A stretch of DNA of 64,000 nucleotides from Kangiella marina. Lineage in GTDB: Bacteria; Pseudomonadota; Gammaproteobacteria; Enterobacterales; Kangiellaceae. A program made the position numbers and the translations under genes. Below are positions 32,451-41,501 of the stretch, piece after piece (the first letter of the stretch is position 1; the number at the start of each line of letters is the position of its first letter). The stretch spans positions 806,001 through 870,000 of the forward strand of contig NZ_BAABFV010000001.1 in assembly GCF_039541235.1 (NCBI RefSeq), written 5' to 3'. Under the pieces are notes generated by a model. It saw nothing but the letters and a program-made list of their open reading frames with translations. It was not told where the DNA came from and did not search any database.

Positions 32451-33825
32451 GTTGTTTATTTAGGATTCGCTCTCGATAGAGTAAGGCTAAGATCAACAGC
32501 AGTGCCGGAATGCCTAATGAGGCTGCATAGGTGAAAAACATGGGGTAGCCCCAGTTATCGATATTGACGCCGCTATAACCACCCAAGATTTTTCCGGTTA
32601 GCGTCATTAGCGAGGTGTACAAAGCAAATTGAGTAGCTGTGAACTCTTGATTAATCAAGGTCGCAAAATAAGCCATTAAAACTCCCATCGAAAAACCACC
32701 CGCCATATTATCGGCACTGATAACCGCTATCAGAAAACCAACATCCTTCGGCTGAGTCGCCATATAAGCAAACAAAAGATTGGTCAGGATCACCAGAATA
32801 ATGCCCCATAACAGGCACCAAAGTATGTTCACTTTATTAACAACGTAACCACCAATAAAGGCACCTAAAATGGTCATGATCACGCCATATATTTTCGAGT
32901 AATCAGCAATTTCATCTTTGGTGAACCCCATATCATCGTAGAACACATTGGTCATAACACCGAGAACAATGTCGCTTACTCTAAATGACAGAATAAATGC
33001 GATGATGACCAAGCCCCACCATTTATAACGTTGGAAAAAATCGACGAAAGGCGAAAGGATCGCTTTTACAAAGTATTGGAACGCAGGAAGCGACTCAATT
33101 TTCTGCTTTAGCTCAGCTCTTCTGCTGGCTAATGGGCCTAGTACTTTTGCCGAAATATCTTGCTCAAGTTGAGTTTTCCCTAGCTCCACCTTTTTATGAG
33201 GCGGCTCTGGTGATAACAAGCCACCTAAAATTCCCACCCCCATACAAACAGCCATGATCTGGTAGCTAATCTCCCAGTCAAAACTCGCCGCGAGCTTTAA
33301 TGCACCAGCACCCGCAACGATCATTCCTATTCGATAACCCATGATGTAAGTTGCAGCAGCGGCGCCTTGCTTCTTATCGTCATTAGACTCCACTCGAAAG
33401 GCATCAATGACAATATCTTGGGTGGCCGATAAAAAAGCAGTGATTAGGGCAAAAATCACCAATCGCTGCGTGTCCGTTCCTGCATCGGTTTGCGAAATCA
33501 TGTACAAGCCGATGGCTATGCCGACCTGAGCAAATAGCAACCAACTTTTCCGTTTGCCAAGCAGTCTGCTTAGTAGGGGCAACTTAAGGTTATCGACGAT
33601 GGGCGACCAAAAAACTTTGATCGAATAAGCCAGTCCGATCCAAGAGGCAAAGCCGATCTCACTCCTAGAGATACCGGCATCTTTGAGCAATAGCGATAAA
33701 GTTCCGAGCACGAGCAGTAACGGAAGTCCCGCTGAAAAACCCAAAAATAACATTCTGAATACTTCAGGCTGGAAGTAGACAAAGTTAGTAATACTTTGGG
33801 GGAGTTTTATTCTTTTCAAAATCAC
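32440..33825 (-). CDS. MFS transporter, AmpG muropeptide permease-like
   Basis: A 461-residue permease with about 12 TM helices and a long central cytoplasmic loop. Landmarks of AmpG are RMLFLGFSAGLPLLLVLGTLSLL, GFASWIGLAYSIKVFWSPIVD, SATQDIVIDAFRVE and MGYRIGMIVAGAGAL. AmpG imports anhydro-muropeptides for cell-wall recycling. The start is GTG 33823-33825. Proteobacteria can have more than one AmpG-like protein, so substrate is probable rather than certain. Confidence 0.85.
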   Translation of the reverse strand: MILKRIKLPQSITNFVYFQPEVFRMLFLGFSAGLPLLLVLGTLSLLLKDAGISRSEIGFASWIGLAYSIKVFWSPIVDNLKLPLLSRLLGKRKSWLLFAQVGIAIGLYMISQTDAGTDTQRLVIFALITAFLSATQDIVIDAFRVESNDDKKQGAAAATYIMGYRIGMIVAGAGALKLAASFDWEISYQIMAVCMGVGILGGLLSPEPPHKKVELGKTQLEQDISAKVLGPLASRRAELKQKIESLPAFQYFVKAILSPFVDFFQRYKWWGLVIIAFILSFRVSDIVLGVMTNVFYDDMGFTKDEIADYSKIYGVIMTILGAFIGGYVVNKVNILWCLLWGIILVILTNLLFAYMATQPKDVGFLIAVISADNMAGGFSMGVLMAYFATLINQEFTATQFALYTSLMTLTGKILGGYSGVNIDNWGYPMFFTYAASLGIPALLLILALLYRERILNKQQRR

Positions 33826-33862
33826 TATAAGATATTTCTCAATTCATTAATTATGGTTGTGC

Positions 33863-35122
33863 ATGATTTCAATACTTGGTGCTGGCGCCATAGGCCAACT
33901 ACTAGCCCATAAACTAACCGAAGCGTCTATCGATTGCCAGCTAATTGTCAGAGCCGGTACTCAGTATCGCTCGGAATGGTTGATGATCCAGCAAGAGCAA
34001 CAAACTTACCATGAAATCCCCACAATAACGGCTCAAGATTGTGATGAATTAGGGCAAGTTTGGGTCTGCGTGAAGGCCAACCAGTTAGAAGGTGCGCTAA
34101 AAAGCGTGAGCCACGCCATACAAGACACGACCAAGGTGGTGTTTTTTCAGAATGGTATGGGCCATGACAAAGTCGCTGCCAAGTATTTGCAGCCTGCTCA
34201 AATGTACTTCGCCAGCAATACCCATGGCGCTTTCAAGAAAGCCGCTCAGTCGGTGGTTTATGCTGGAGTTGGGCAAGTTTCATTCGGTCATCTTGAGCTA
34301 TCTCAACAGCCTGACTTCCTTGACCCCGAGACGCTGAATGCTGTGAATGGCTCTTGGCATGAGCACATTCAAACCGTGTTATGGCAAAAGCTTTTTATCA
34401 ATGCAGTCGTTAACCCCTTAACGGCTATTTACCAATGCCGGAATGGTGAGTTGCTTGACGCCGACAAAAAAAGTAACGTTCTGTCGCTCATAGCTGAAAA
34501 TCAGCGTTTTGCAAACACACTAAAACTGGGCATCAGTGATCATCTTAAAGACGCTACCTTGGCTGTGATTGAAGCAACCGCAAAGAACCAGTCATCCATG
34601 TTGCAGGACGTTCTCAACCAGAAAACCACTGAAATTAACGCGATCAATGGTTATTTACTGGATCAAGCAGCCAAGCATCAGTTTCCAACACCGCATAACT
34701 GGCGATTGTGGAGCGACTTTCACATTGCTCACCCGCCCTTAAAATCCATTGCCGATGACAAGGCCAAGCAGCTGGATGCATTGAGTTATCAGGTCACTCA
34801 GCAACACGGCACCGAACCGCCATTTTCCGGCAGTTATAACCTGCATCAGGAACAAGGTACCTACCACTGCGTATGTTGTGACTCGCCTTTATTCAAAGAT
34901 ACCTCAAAATTTGATGCCGGTTGCGGCTGGCCTAGCTTTGATCAGGCAAAAGATAACAAGTCTATAGCCTATAAGATCGATACCAGTCACGGTATGACTC
35001 GTACCGAAATTCTTTGCGCCCAATGCGGCTCACACCTAGGCCATGTTTTTGATGATGGTCCTACCGAAACGGGCCAACGCTTTTGTGTCAACTCCGTCAG
35101 CTTACAATTCGAACAGGAATAA
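33863..35122 (+). CDS. Fusion of ketopantoate-reductase-like (PanE/ApbA) and methionine sulfoxide reductase B domains
   Basis: A 419-residue two-domain protein. Residues ~1-290 are a PanE/ApbA dehydrogenase: Rossmann motif ILGAGAIGQLLAHKL, VCVKANQLEGAL, and the C-terminal-domain signature QKLFINAVVNPLTAI. Residues ~305-417 are a complete MsrB domain: TEPPFSGSY, Zn-binding Cys pairs (336/339 and 385/388 in CAQCGSHLGHVFDDGP) and the catalytic Cys408 in RFCVNSV. The reading frame runs through the junction without interruption. PanE and MsrB are normally separate proteins. ATG 33863 is chosen over the upstream TTG. A thioredoxin-fold lipoprotein gene follows two bases later. Confidence 0.88.
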   Translation: MISILGAGAIGQLLAHKLTEASIDCQLIVRAGTQYRSEWLMIQQEQQTYHEIPTITAQDCDELGQVWVCVKANQLEGALKSVSHAIQDTTKVVFFQNGMGHDKVAAKYLQPAQMYFASNTHGAFKKAAQSVVYAGVGQVSFGHLELSQQPDFLDPETLNAVNGSWHEHIQTVLWQKLFINAVVNPLTAIYQCRNGELLDADKKSNVLSLIAENQRFANTLKLGISDHLKDATLAVIEATAKNQSSMLQDVLNQKTTEINAINGYLLDQAAKHQFPTPHNWRLWSDFHIAHPPLKSIADDKAKQLDALSYQVTQQHGTEPPFSGSYNLHQEQGTYHCVCCDSPLFKDTSKFDAGCGWPSFDQAKDNKSIAYKIDTSHGMTRTEILCAQCGSHLGHVFDDGPTETGQRFCVNSVSLQFEQE

Positions 35123-35124
35123 TC

Positions 35125-35643
35125 ATGAAGTTTATCGCCACGATATTAATCGCTCCCCTCAGCCTTGCTTTAACAGCGTGTAAGACGACCACGCCTACGC
35201 AGGAGACCAATCATAAGCCCAGTCGGTTTGAGCAACACTTGGACGCTGAAGGGCCACTGACTGCTGATCAACTTCAAAGTCGCTACCCGATTTTTGCGGT
35301 AAAAAGAAACCACGACATTAATGCCAATGCGTTAGCAGCATTGAATGAAGTCACCACGCCAACTCAGATCATCGCATTTTTCGGAACTTGGTGTCATGAC
35401 AGTCAGCGGGAGATTCCGAATTTACTTAAGCTCAAAGAACAGCTTAACAACCCCAACATCCAATTACAGCTAATCGCCTTAGATAGAACCAAGTCTGATA
35501 AGCAGGGGTTGGCAAAAAAAGCTCAAGTACAATACACACCGACTATTATCGTGTATCAGAATCAAGTGGAGTTAGGGCGTATCGTTGAAACAACTTCTCA
35601 ACCGATTGAGTTAGAGCTACTGAATATTATCCGTAAGAATTAA
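35125..35643 (+). CDS. Thioredoxin-fold lipoprotein with monothiol WCHDS site
   Basis: A 172-residue predicted lipoprotein (lipobox ALTAC). The thioredoxin-like domain has the active-site segment FFGTWCHDSQREIP, in which the second Cys of CxxC is Ser, and a cis-Pro region QYTPTIIVYQ. A monothiol site suggests a reductase for mixed disulfides or a non-redox role. The ATG starts two bases after the PanE-MsrB stop, so the two are cotranscribed. Confidence 0.8.
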   Translation: MKFIATILIAPLSLALTACKTTTPTQETNHKPSRFEQHLDAEGPLTADQLQSRYPIFAVKRNHDINANALAALNEVTTPTQIIAFFGTWCHDSQREIPNLLKLKEQLNNPNIQLQLIALDRTKSDKQGLAKKAQVQYTPTIIVYQNQVELGRIVETTSQPIELELLNIIRKN

Positions 35644-35653
35644 TCAGAAATGA

Positions 35654-36352
35654 TTAATCAAGCAAGACATTTTCAAATGAGGCGCCACTTCTGACCCAAG
35701 GCGACAAATCGAGCTGGCGCTCTTCCAGCGCCGTGGCAAACTGTTCGGCATCAGACTTTTGGGAAAACCCAGTAACCGCGACCGTGAAGTATAAATTCCC
35801 TCTGACTTGAGTCTGGTATACCGCTGCTCGCTCAACCTGCTCAGCCAAGTCGTTTGCTGCAGTCGCTGTACTGTAAGCCGCTAACTGCACGACCCAAGTT
35901 GACATCGCCTCAACAGGTTTAACCTGACTGCTTACTTCGACACTGGTGGTTGGAGCAGGCTCAGACGCCACGTTCTTCTGAGTCTCTGGCTGCCGAGTCT
36001 CTGGTCGTTCAGTCTCCGTAACCACTGTGGGTGATTGAAACTCTTTGCCTTGCTGTTCATCAGCAACAACCGGGGCTAATTCTTCGGACGTGACCTGAAG
36101 CGTTGGATCCGTCGTTTTATCTGAGGGGGGCGTAGCTGCTTCTAATAAGGTCTGTTCACGCTTAGCTAATAAATCGTACTCATGCTTGGATTCTTGACAG
36201 TTCCACTCTTCCTGCCCTTTTGGGGTACAGAACCAAGGGCCTTCCTCACCTTTTACAACCGTGACACCTGACGTGTTCGAGCAACCAAGCAGGCTAGTGG
36301 ATACAAGGCCAAAAGCCGACAAGCTGAGGGTCACCATTCTGGAGTTGGACAT
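35654..36352 (-). CDS. SPOR-domain lipoprotein
   Basis: A 232-residue predicted lipoprotein (lipobox SLLGC). A Glu/Gln/Pro/Thr-rich linker (about 60-145) connects a short N-terminal part with two Cys (GPWFCTPKGQEEWNCQ) to a C-terminal SPOR domain (WVVQLAAYSTATAANDLAEQV, YFTVAVTGFSQKSDAEQFATAL). SPOR domains bind denuded septal peptidoglycan, so a role at the division site is inferred. ATG 36352 gives a proper signal peptide. The TPR/Sel1 lipoprotein gene lies upstream. Confidence 0.8.
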   Translation of the reverse strand: MSNSRMVTLSLSAFGLVSTSLLGCSNTSGVTVVKGEEGPWFCTPKGQEEWNCQESKHEYDLLAKREQTLLEAATPPSDKTTDPTLQVTSEELAPVVADEQQGKEFQSPTVVTETERPETRQPETQKNVASEPAPTTSVEVSSQVKPVEAMSTWVVQLAAYSTATAANDLAEQVERAAVYQTQVRGNLYFTVAVTGFSQKSDAEQFATALEERQLDLSPWVRSGASFENVLLD

Positions 36353-36419
36353 AGTTTTTCCGTTAAGTGCTTTTCCGTTAATAGACTCAATAAACAACTT
36401 ATTGATTTATTTAACAATA

Positions 36420-37238
36420 TTACTTAACTAAATCTTCTTCAAGTGATTTCTTCTGGCGGTAAAGGTTGAGGTGTTCTTGATAGTACTCAAGCAAATGCTC
36501 CGAGCAATGTTCACACTGAGACGGTTCGGCCAGTGCCAAGACTCGCTCTTGAGTCTCTACCGCTTTACCAAAGTCCCCCTGAGCGGCATAGGCTGCGGCT
36601 AAGGTATCTAAATAACCATGGCTCTTAGGGTATTTTGCCGTCACTTTTTTCGCTAACTCGATCGCTCCTTCAGGATCGAATAGGTCGCTGTCTCTGGCCA
36701 ATGCTTTGATCCAGGCTAAATTATTCATCGCTCTGTGGTTACCTTGATCCACAGCAAGCTGATACCAATAAGCGGCTTCATTGGGGCTGTTCTTTTGCCC
36801 GGCATAGCCGAAGAGAAACACATTCCCCATCCAATACTGGGCAACATCATCACCAGCCTCAGCGAATGTCTGCATCTTTTTAACGGCTTTACCGGCTGAC
36901 CGCTCATCGACCTCTTTGGATAATAAGGCGCCCACCGTTTGGTGGAACACGGCTTTTTTATAACCCTCTGCCGCAGAGCGCTCAATCCATTGATGCCCTG
37001 CTTCAGCCTTACCGCTCTCAAGGAACATTTTTCCCAAGTAGTACTGCGACTCGCCATGATCATTGTCGGCCGCAACTTTGCAGTGCTTCATGGCGACTTG
37101 GTAGTTACCCGTTTTGAAATGCGTGTGACACAAGTTAGCGTGCTGATCGTCTTCACCACAAGCACTCAGCATGGCTAAGCATACGCTCGCTATGACGGCA
37201 ACCTTCGCGGCAGTGGTCTTGTAGAGGTTAAAAATCAT
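36420..37238 (-). CDS. Sel1-like/TPR repeat lipoprotein
   Basis: A 272-residue predicted lipoprotein (lipobox MLSAC). Sel1-like repeats are clear: GESQYYLGKMFLESGKAEAGHQWIERSAAEG, DVAQYWMGNVFLFGYAG and EAAYWYQLAVDQGNHRAMNNLA in outline, followed by a TPR-like pair and a Cys-x2-Cys near the C-terminus. Such proteins are periplasmic scaffolds. It precedes the SPOR lipoprotein gene on the same strand, so the two may act together at the envelope. Confidence 0.78.
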   Translation of the reverse strand: MIFNLYKTTAAKVAVIASVCLAMLSACGEDDQHANLCHTHFKTGNYQVAMKHCKVAADNDHGESQYYLGKMFLESGKAEAGHQWIERSAAEGYKKAVFHQTVGALLSKEVDERSAGKAVKKMQTFAEAGDDVAQYWMGNVFLFGYAGQKNSPNEAAYWYQLAVDQGNHRAMNNLAWIKALARDSDLFDPEGAIELAKKVTAKYPKSHGYLDTLAAAYAAQGDFGKAVETQERVLALAEPSQCEHCSEHLLEYYQEHLNLYRQKKSLEEDLVK

Positions 37239-37329
37239 GGGGATTTATTAAAATTCACGCTATAGATACCTTTATTATGGTAAAACAATCGGTAAAATGC
37301 ACCATAATTTCATAAATATAGAGGAAAAC

Positions 37330-37941
37330 ATGTCTGAACATAGCAAAAAACATGCAGAGCCGTTGAACCAAGAAGCCTTAGATACCTTGTTCAATGATGC
37401 ACGCACCTATAACGATTTTGAAGATACAGACGTCTCTGATGAGCTTCTTCATAAACTTCATGATTTAGTCGTGATGGGCCCAACTTCAGCAAATTGTCTT
37501 CCGATGCGTGTCGTTTTTGTTAAAAGCGACGAAGCAAAAGCCAAATTAAAAGACTGCCTAATGGACGGTAACGTCGATAAAACCATGGCGGCGCCAGTCT
37601 GCGCGATCATTGGCATGGACATGGAGTTTTATGAGCACTTGCCGAAGCTATTCCCTCATACCGACGCTAAGAGCTGGTTTGTTGGCAATGACAAATTCAT
37701 CGAGTCAACGGCATTCCGTAACAGTTCACTGCAAGGCGGTTACTTCATCATGGCCGCTCGTGCGCTAGGTTTGGATTGCGGCCCTATGTCTGGCTTTAGC
37801 CCGAAGAAAATTAACGAAGCCTTTTTCGATGGTACGAAAACCAAAGTTAACTTCTTATGCAACCTAGGCTACGGCACTAAGAAAGACTTATTCCCACGCA
37901 GTCCGCGTTTTGACTTTGATGATATAAATACCATCATTTAA
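37330..37941 (+). CDS. Nitroreductase family protein, malonic semialdehyde reductase RutE-like
   Basis: A 203-residue FMN-dependent oxidoreductase. It matches RutE/YdfG-partner type enzymes: LNQEALDTLFNDARTYNDF, VVMGPTSANCLPMRVVFVKS, ESTAFRNSSLQGGYFIMAARALGLDCGPMSGF, VNFLCNLGYG. RutE reduces malonic semialdehyde in pyrimidine breakdown, but no other rut genes are present, so a general detoxifying role is equally likely. GAGG lies before ATG 37330. Confidence 0.85.
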   Translation: MSEHSKKHAEPLNQEALDTLFNDARTYNDFEDTDVSDELLHKLHDLVVMGPTSANCLPMRVVFVKSDEAKAKLKDCLMDGNVDKTMAAPVCAIIGMDMEFYEHLPKLFPHTDAKSWFVGNDKFIESTAFRNSSLQGGYFIMAARALGLDCGPMSGFSPKKINEAFFDGTKTKVNFLCNLGYGTKKDLFPRSPRFDFDDINTII

Positions 37942-37951
37942 GGAACTACCA

Positions 37952-38824
37952 ATGGATAATAATAACGAGTTTATTCACGAGGACGAACAAAAGGCGAATG
38001 ACGTAGAGCCAGCACAAAGCCAAACAGTGTCGCCACTGCGTGGCTTTTTCTGGTTGGAGCGAAGCCTCAGTGATATCTATGCGCCAAATTTTAAGAGCTG
38101 GTTTGTTGCAGCACTGATTTACTCCGCGATTACAGGCATTATTCCAGCGTTAGTACCTGCGACCGCTCTTATTATTGCGATCGCTAACCCACTTCTTGTC
38201 GCGGGCTTATTGATTGGTGCGCATAATGTCTACAAGCAACAAGGCGATATTAAGCCGCTACAAATGTTTGAAGCCTTCAAGCACAAAAACATTGCTCAGC
38301 TGGTTATTTATACGGTGGCCGCAATTGCTTTAGGTCTCGGCATTATCTTTATTCTAATGTCGATAGTAGGCATGGAGGTTTTAAGTGGTATTGACGCTGC
38401 TCGAATAGAGTCCGGTGATGAGGCCTATTTTACGTCGGTATTAAAGACCATCTCACCGGCTATCCCATGGGCAGCGTTACTGATTATCCTGTTCTCGCTA
38501 GCAACTTGGTTTGCGGTTAGTTTGATTTTATTTAGTGACCAAAAAGCCGTTCCGGCCATTGGTAATAGTTTTGTCGGCGGTTTAAAGAACTTCTTCGCAG
38601 TCTTGGTATTTATCATTGTATTAATTGTCTGCGGTTTCGTTCTAATATTAATTTCATCACTGGTATTAGCCATGTTTGGTAGCTTACTGGAAAACCCTTT
38701 TGTGGATGTCCTTTTCAATGTGTTAATTAACGCACTGGCACTACCGATATTTATTGGCGTAACTTATATTGCTTATCGTGAAATATTCTTAGGTGACATT
38801 ACTAAGTCAGACAAAAGCCTGTAA
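37952..38824 (+). CDS. BPSS1780-type multi-pass membrane protein
   Basis: A 290-residue inner-membrane protein with an acidic soluble N-terminus (~35 residues) and about six TM helices. The segment GFFWLERSLSDIYAPNFKSW and the long hydrophobic helices match uncharacterised BPSS1780/DUF-type membrane proteins. Function unknown. Ten bases after the nitroreductase stop; likely one operon ending at a strong terminator. Confidence 0.7.
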   Translation: MDNNNEFIHEDEQKANDVEPAQSQTVSPLRGFFWLERSLSDIYAPNFKSWFVAALIYSAITGIIPALVPATALIIAIANPLLVAGLLIGAHNVYKQQGDIKPLQMFEAFKHKNIAQLVIYTVAAIALGLGIIFILMSIVGMEVLSGIDAARIESGDEAYFTSVLKTISPAIPWAALLIILFSLATWFAVSLILFSDQKAVPAIGNSFVGGLKNFFAVLVFIIVLIVCGFVLILISSLVLAMFGSLLENPFVDVLFNVLINALALPIFIGVTYIAYREIFLGDITKSDKSL

Positions 38825-38839
38825 GTTTGCAGTGACGAA

Positions 38840-38871
38840 AAAAAAAGAGGAGCCGAGGCTCCTCTTTTTTT
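38840..38871 (+). terminator. Rho-independent terminator
   Basis: GAGGAGCC and GGCTCCTC form an 8-bp stem with a GA loop, flanked by A and T runs; it separates the rightward membrane protein from the leftward peptidase gene and may work both ways. Confidence 0.88.
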
Positions 38872-38885
38872 ATAAGCACTTTTCA

Positions 38886-41312
38886 TTAATCTTTTAAATG
38901 TTCTTCAAACAAATAATAAATACGTTTGTATTCATCCAGCCAGCTTGATGGCTCTTTAAAACCGTGCGGCTCAATCGGATAAATCGCAGTCTCAAAGTAC
39001 TCGGTCTTTTCTAACTCAATTAAACGCTGCACTAAACGGACCGTATCTTTAAAGAACACATTGTCATCGACCATGCCGTGAGCAATTAACAACGGCTTAT
39101 TCAAGCCTTCCGCAAATTCAATCGGCGAGCTGCGCTCATACGCAACAGGGTCAACCTCTGGTGTGTTCAAAATATTCGACGTATAAGGGTGGTTATAGTG
39201 TACCCAATCAGTCACAGGACGCAGTGAAGCACCTGCTGCAAACTCGTCTGGAGCAGTAAATAACCCCATAAAGGTTAGGAATCCACCGTAAGAACCACCA
39301 TAAATACCCACATTTTGACGATCGATATTTGCGTTAGCTTCCATCCAATTAGCACCGTCAATTAAATCCACCACTTCCGGCGTTCCCATTTTACGGTAAA
39401 TAGCGGTTCTCCAGTCGCGGCCATAACCTGCCGAGCCACGATAGTCGATATCCAATACCACATAGCCTTGCTGGTTTAAGAAGGTATGGAACATAAATTC
39501 ACGGAAGTAACCTGACCAGCCTTGGTGAGCATTTTGTAAATACCCAGCACCATGAATAAAAATCACTGCAGGGTATTTGTCGGCACGCTCGGCATCAAAA
39601 CCTTTCGGTTTATACAAGCGTGCATAAATAGGTTGATCCACTTCACGCGAAGGAATTTCAACATACTCAGGCTTAGACCAAGGTACCGATTGAAACTTTT
39701 CTGATACCGTAAAAGTCAATTGCTTAGCATTACCGCCAGCTGCCGGAACGAGATACAACTCAGGCGGCGTTAGCGCTTCGGAGTGGCTGATGATCAACTG
39801 CTCACCTTTTGGCGATAACACATAATCGTTTTTACCGCCTAGATTGGTTACAGCTTGCGAGTCGCCGCCCGAAGCTTTGACGCGATACACTTCGTAAATA
39901 CCAGGGTGCTTTTTGTTAGCTCGGTAGTACAAGTAGTCACTGTTAGGATCTTTGCTGACGCTATCCACCACATAACGACCTTTGGTTAACGCATCAGGAC
40001 GATCACCCAACTCTTTAGTATAAAGATGACTGTAACCGGTAGTTTCTGCGGTGAAGTAAATTGTATCGTTGTTTACCCAACCAAAATCGTTGAAGTTCCA
40101 ATCATTCACCCAAGCCGTATCACGCAAATGATGCTCTGTGTCTAATTCTTTATCTTCAGTATCGACACTCACCAACCAGCGATCTTTGTTGTCATCGGAG
40201 TACAACATAATCAACGCCGAATCACCTTTCGCGTTCCACTCAATACCGCCATTAGCGATCCAATCAAACACCGCAACACCGCGCGGTTTTTTATCGGCTT
40301 TATACTTTTCACCATTTCGCTTGGCTGTCGCGCGCTTGATATCTGCTAATGGATCATCATCCAGCTCAGGCAAGTCATCGTACTTCAACTCTGTTTTTTC
40401 TCCGCTGACTAAGTCCAGCAAGTACAAGGTTTCGTTACGCGGCGTATAAGTGCCAACTAAAGGACGAACCTCTTCGTTCTTAACGTAACCATCTTCGGTC
40501 ACGAAGCGAGGCATGTTGTCGTTCTTGCCTTTTTTATCCGACTTCTCATAAGTTCCGACAACTACAAACTGACCATTCGGCGATAAGCTTAAGGTATGAA
40601 TGTCTTTTTCGCCTAGGTACCAAGGTTCGCTTACGGCTCTTGGACTACTTGCATCAATGTCTTTCTGACGTTGCTTATTGTAATCACGCTCCTCTTGCTG
40701 GCTGCGGATATAATCGAAATAACGAGTTTGCTGCTTTTCTAAGTAGCCCGTATCTTTTTCTTTATTCGGGTCATCTTTTAAGCGGATATCCACCAGCTGT
40801 GATACTAAGCCTGATGATAGCTCAATGGTGTAAAAAGAGTTCTCATTACGATAAGCCACGGTATCGTTTCCGAGAAACTGAGGACTGCCCTCATTAGCAT
40901 GCGTTTTCGTTAACTGGCGGACTTCACCTGAATCCAAATACTTAACGTATAAGTCACCACGAAGGTTATAAGCTTTAACTTTTTTATTAGGGCTAATATC
41001 ACCACCACGGCTGTCCACTTCGAACAACTCATCATCGGTGACCGCCTGCAAGTCATTCGCGTCCACATCCAAGCGCCAAAGTTTACGCTCGTTATGACCT
41101 TTAACTTTTTGTTGGTAATAAATCGATTGACCATCGTCTGACCAGTAAGGTGACTCTGGTGCGTTGCCGATCCAATCTGGATCCGCCATAACTTGCTCAA
41201 GGGTCAGTGCCGTTTTGACTGTCTCTTTAGCGTTGACATTAGCGGTAAAAGATACCGCCGCAGCCACACCTGCCGCCACAACCCATGATTGAATTGATTG
41301 TTTTATGACCAC
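38886..41312 (-). CDS. Exported S9 family dipeptidyl-peptidase IV-like serine peptidase
   Basis: An 808-residue exported enzyme: signal peptide cleaved after NVNA, an N-terminal beta-propeller (PESPYWSDDGQSIYYQQ and further blades) and a C-terminal hydrolase with Ser in IYGGSYGGFLTFM, Asp in HGMVDDNVFF and His in IEPHGFKEPSS. It resembles DPP-IV/prolyl tripeptidyl-peptidase enzymes that release dipeptides from proline-containing peptides. The start is GTG 41310-41312 with GGAG seven bases upstream. Divergent from the M28 peptidase gene; together they suggest a protein-degrading lifestyle. Confidence 0.88.
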   Translation of the reverse strand: MVIKQSIQSWVVAAGVAAAVSFTANVNAKETVKTALTLEQVMADPDWIGNAPESPYWSDDGQSIYYQQKVKGHNERKLWRLDVDANDLQAVTDDELFEVDSRGGDISPNKKVKAYNLRGDLYVKYLDSGEVRQLTKTHANEGSPQFLGNDTVAYRNENSFYTIELSSGLVSQLVDIRLKDDPNKEKDTGYLEKQQTRYFDYIRSQQEERDYNKQRQKDIDASSPRAVSEPWYLGEKDIHTLSLSPNGQFVVVGTYEKSDKKGKNDNMPRFVTEDGYVKNEEVRPLVGTYTPRNETLYLLDLVSGEKTELKYDDLPELDDDPLADIKRATAKRNGEKYKADKKPRGVAVFDWIANGGIEWNAKGDSALIMLYSDDNKDRWLVSVDTEDKELDTEHHLRDTAWVNDWNFNDFGWVNNDTIYFTAETTGYSHLYTKELGDRPDALTKGRYVVDSVSKDPNSDYLYYRANKKHPGIYEVYRVKASGGDSQAVTNLGGKNDYVLSPKGEQLIISHSEALTPPELYLVPAAGGNAKQLTFTVSEKFQSVPWSKPEYVEIPSREVDQPIYARLYKPKGFDAERADKYPAVIFIHGAGYLQNAHQGWSGYFREFMFHTFLNQQGYVVLDIDYRGSAGYGRDWRTAIYRKMGTPEVVDLIDGANWMEANANIDRQNVGIYGGSYGGFLTFMGLFTAPDEFAAGASLRPVTDWVHYNHPYTSNILNTPEVDPVAYERSSPIEFAEGLNKPLLIAHGMVDDNVFFKDTVRLVQRLIELEKTEYFETAIYPIEPHGFKEPSSWLDEYKRIYYLFEEHLKD

Positions 41313-41501
41313 TTAACTACTCCACTGATAAGATTTTTACTTAGCTTACCCCCCTCGCTAGCACAGTCAAGTGATGCCGGACACAACCTACCAGTAGCGG
41401 TTGAACTGATCGGATTAGCCCTGCCTTTTTACCGCCATAGCATTGAGATTCGTTGAAGCCATGGGTAATATGAGCCCACTAATCACATAAAAGGTAGCAT
41501 C

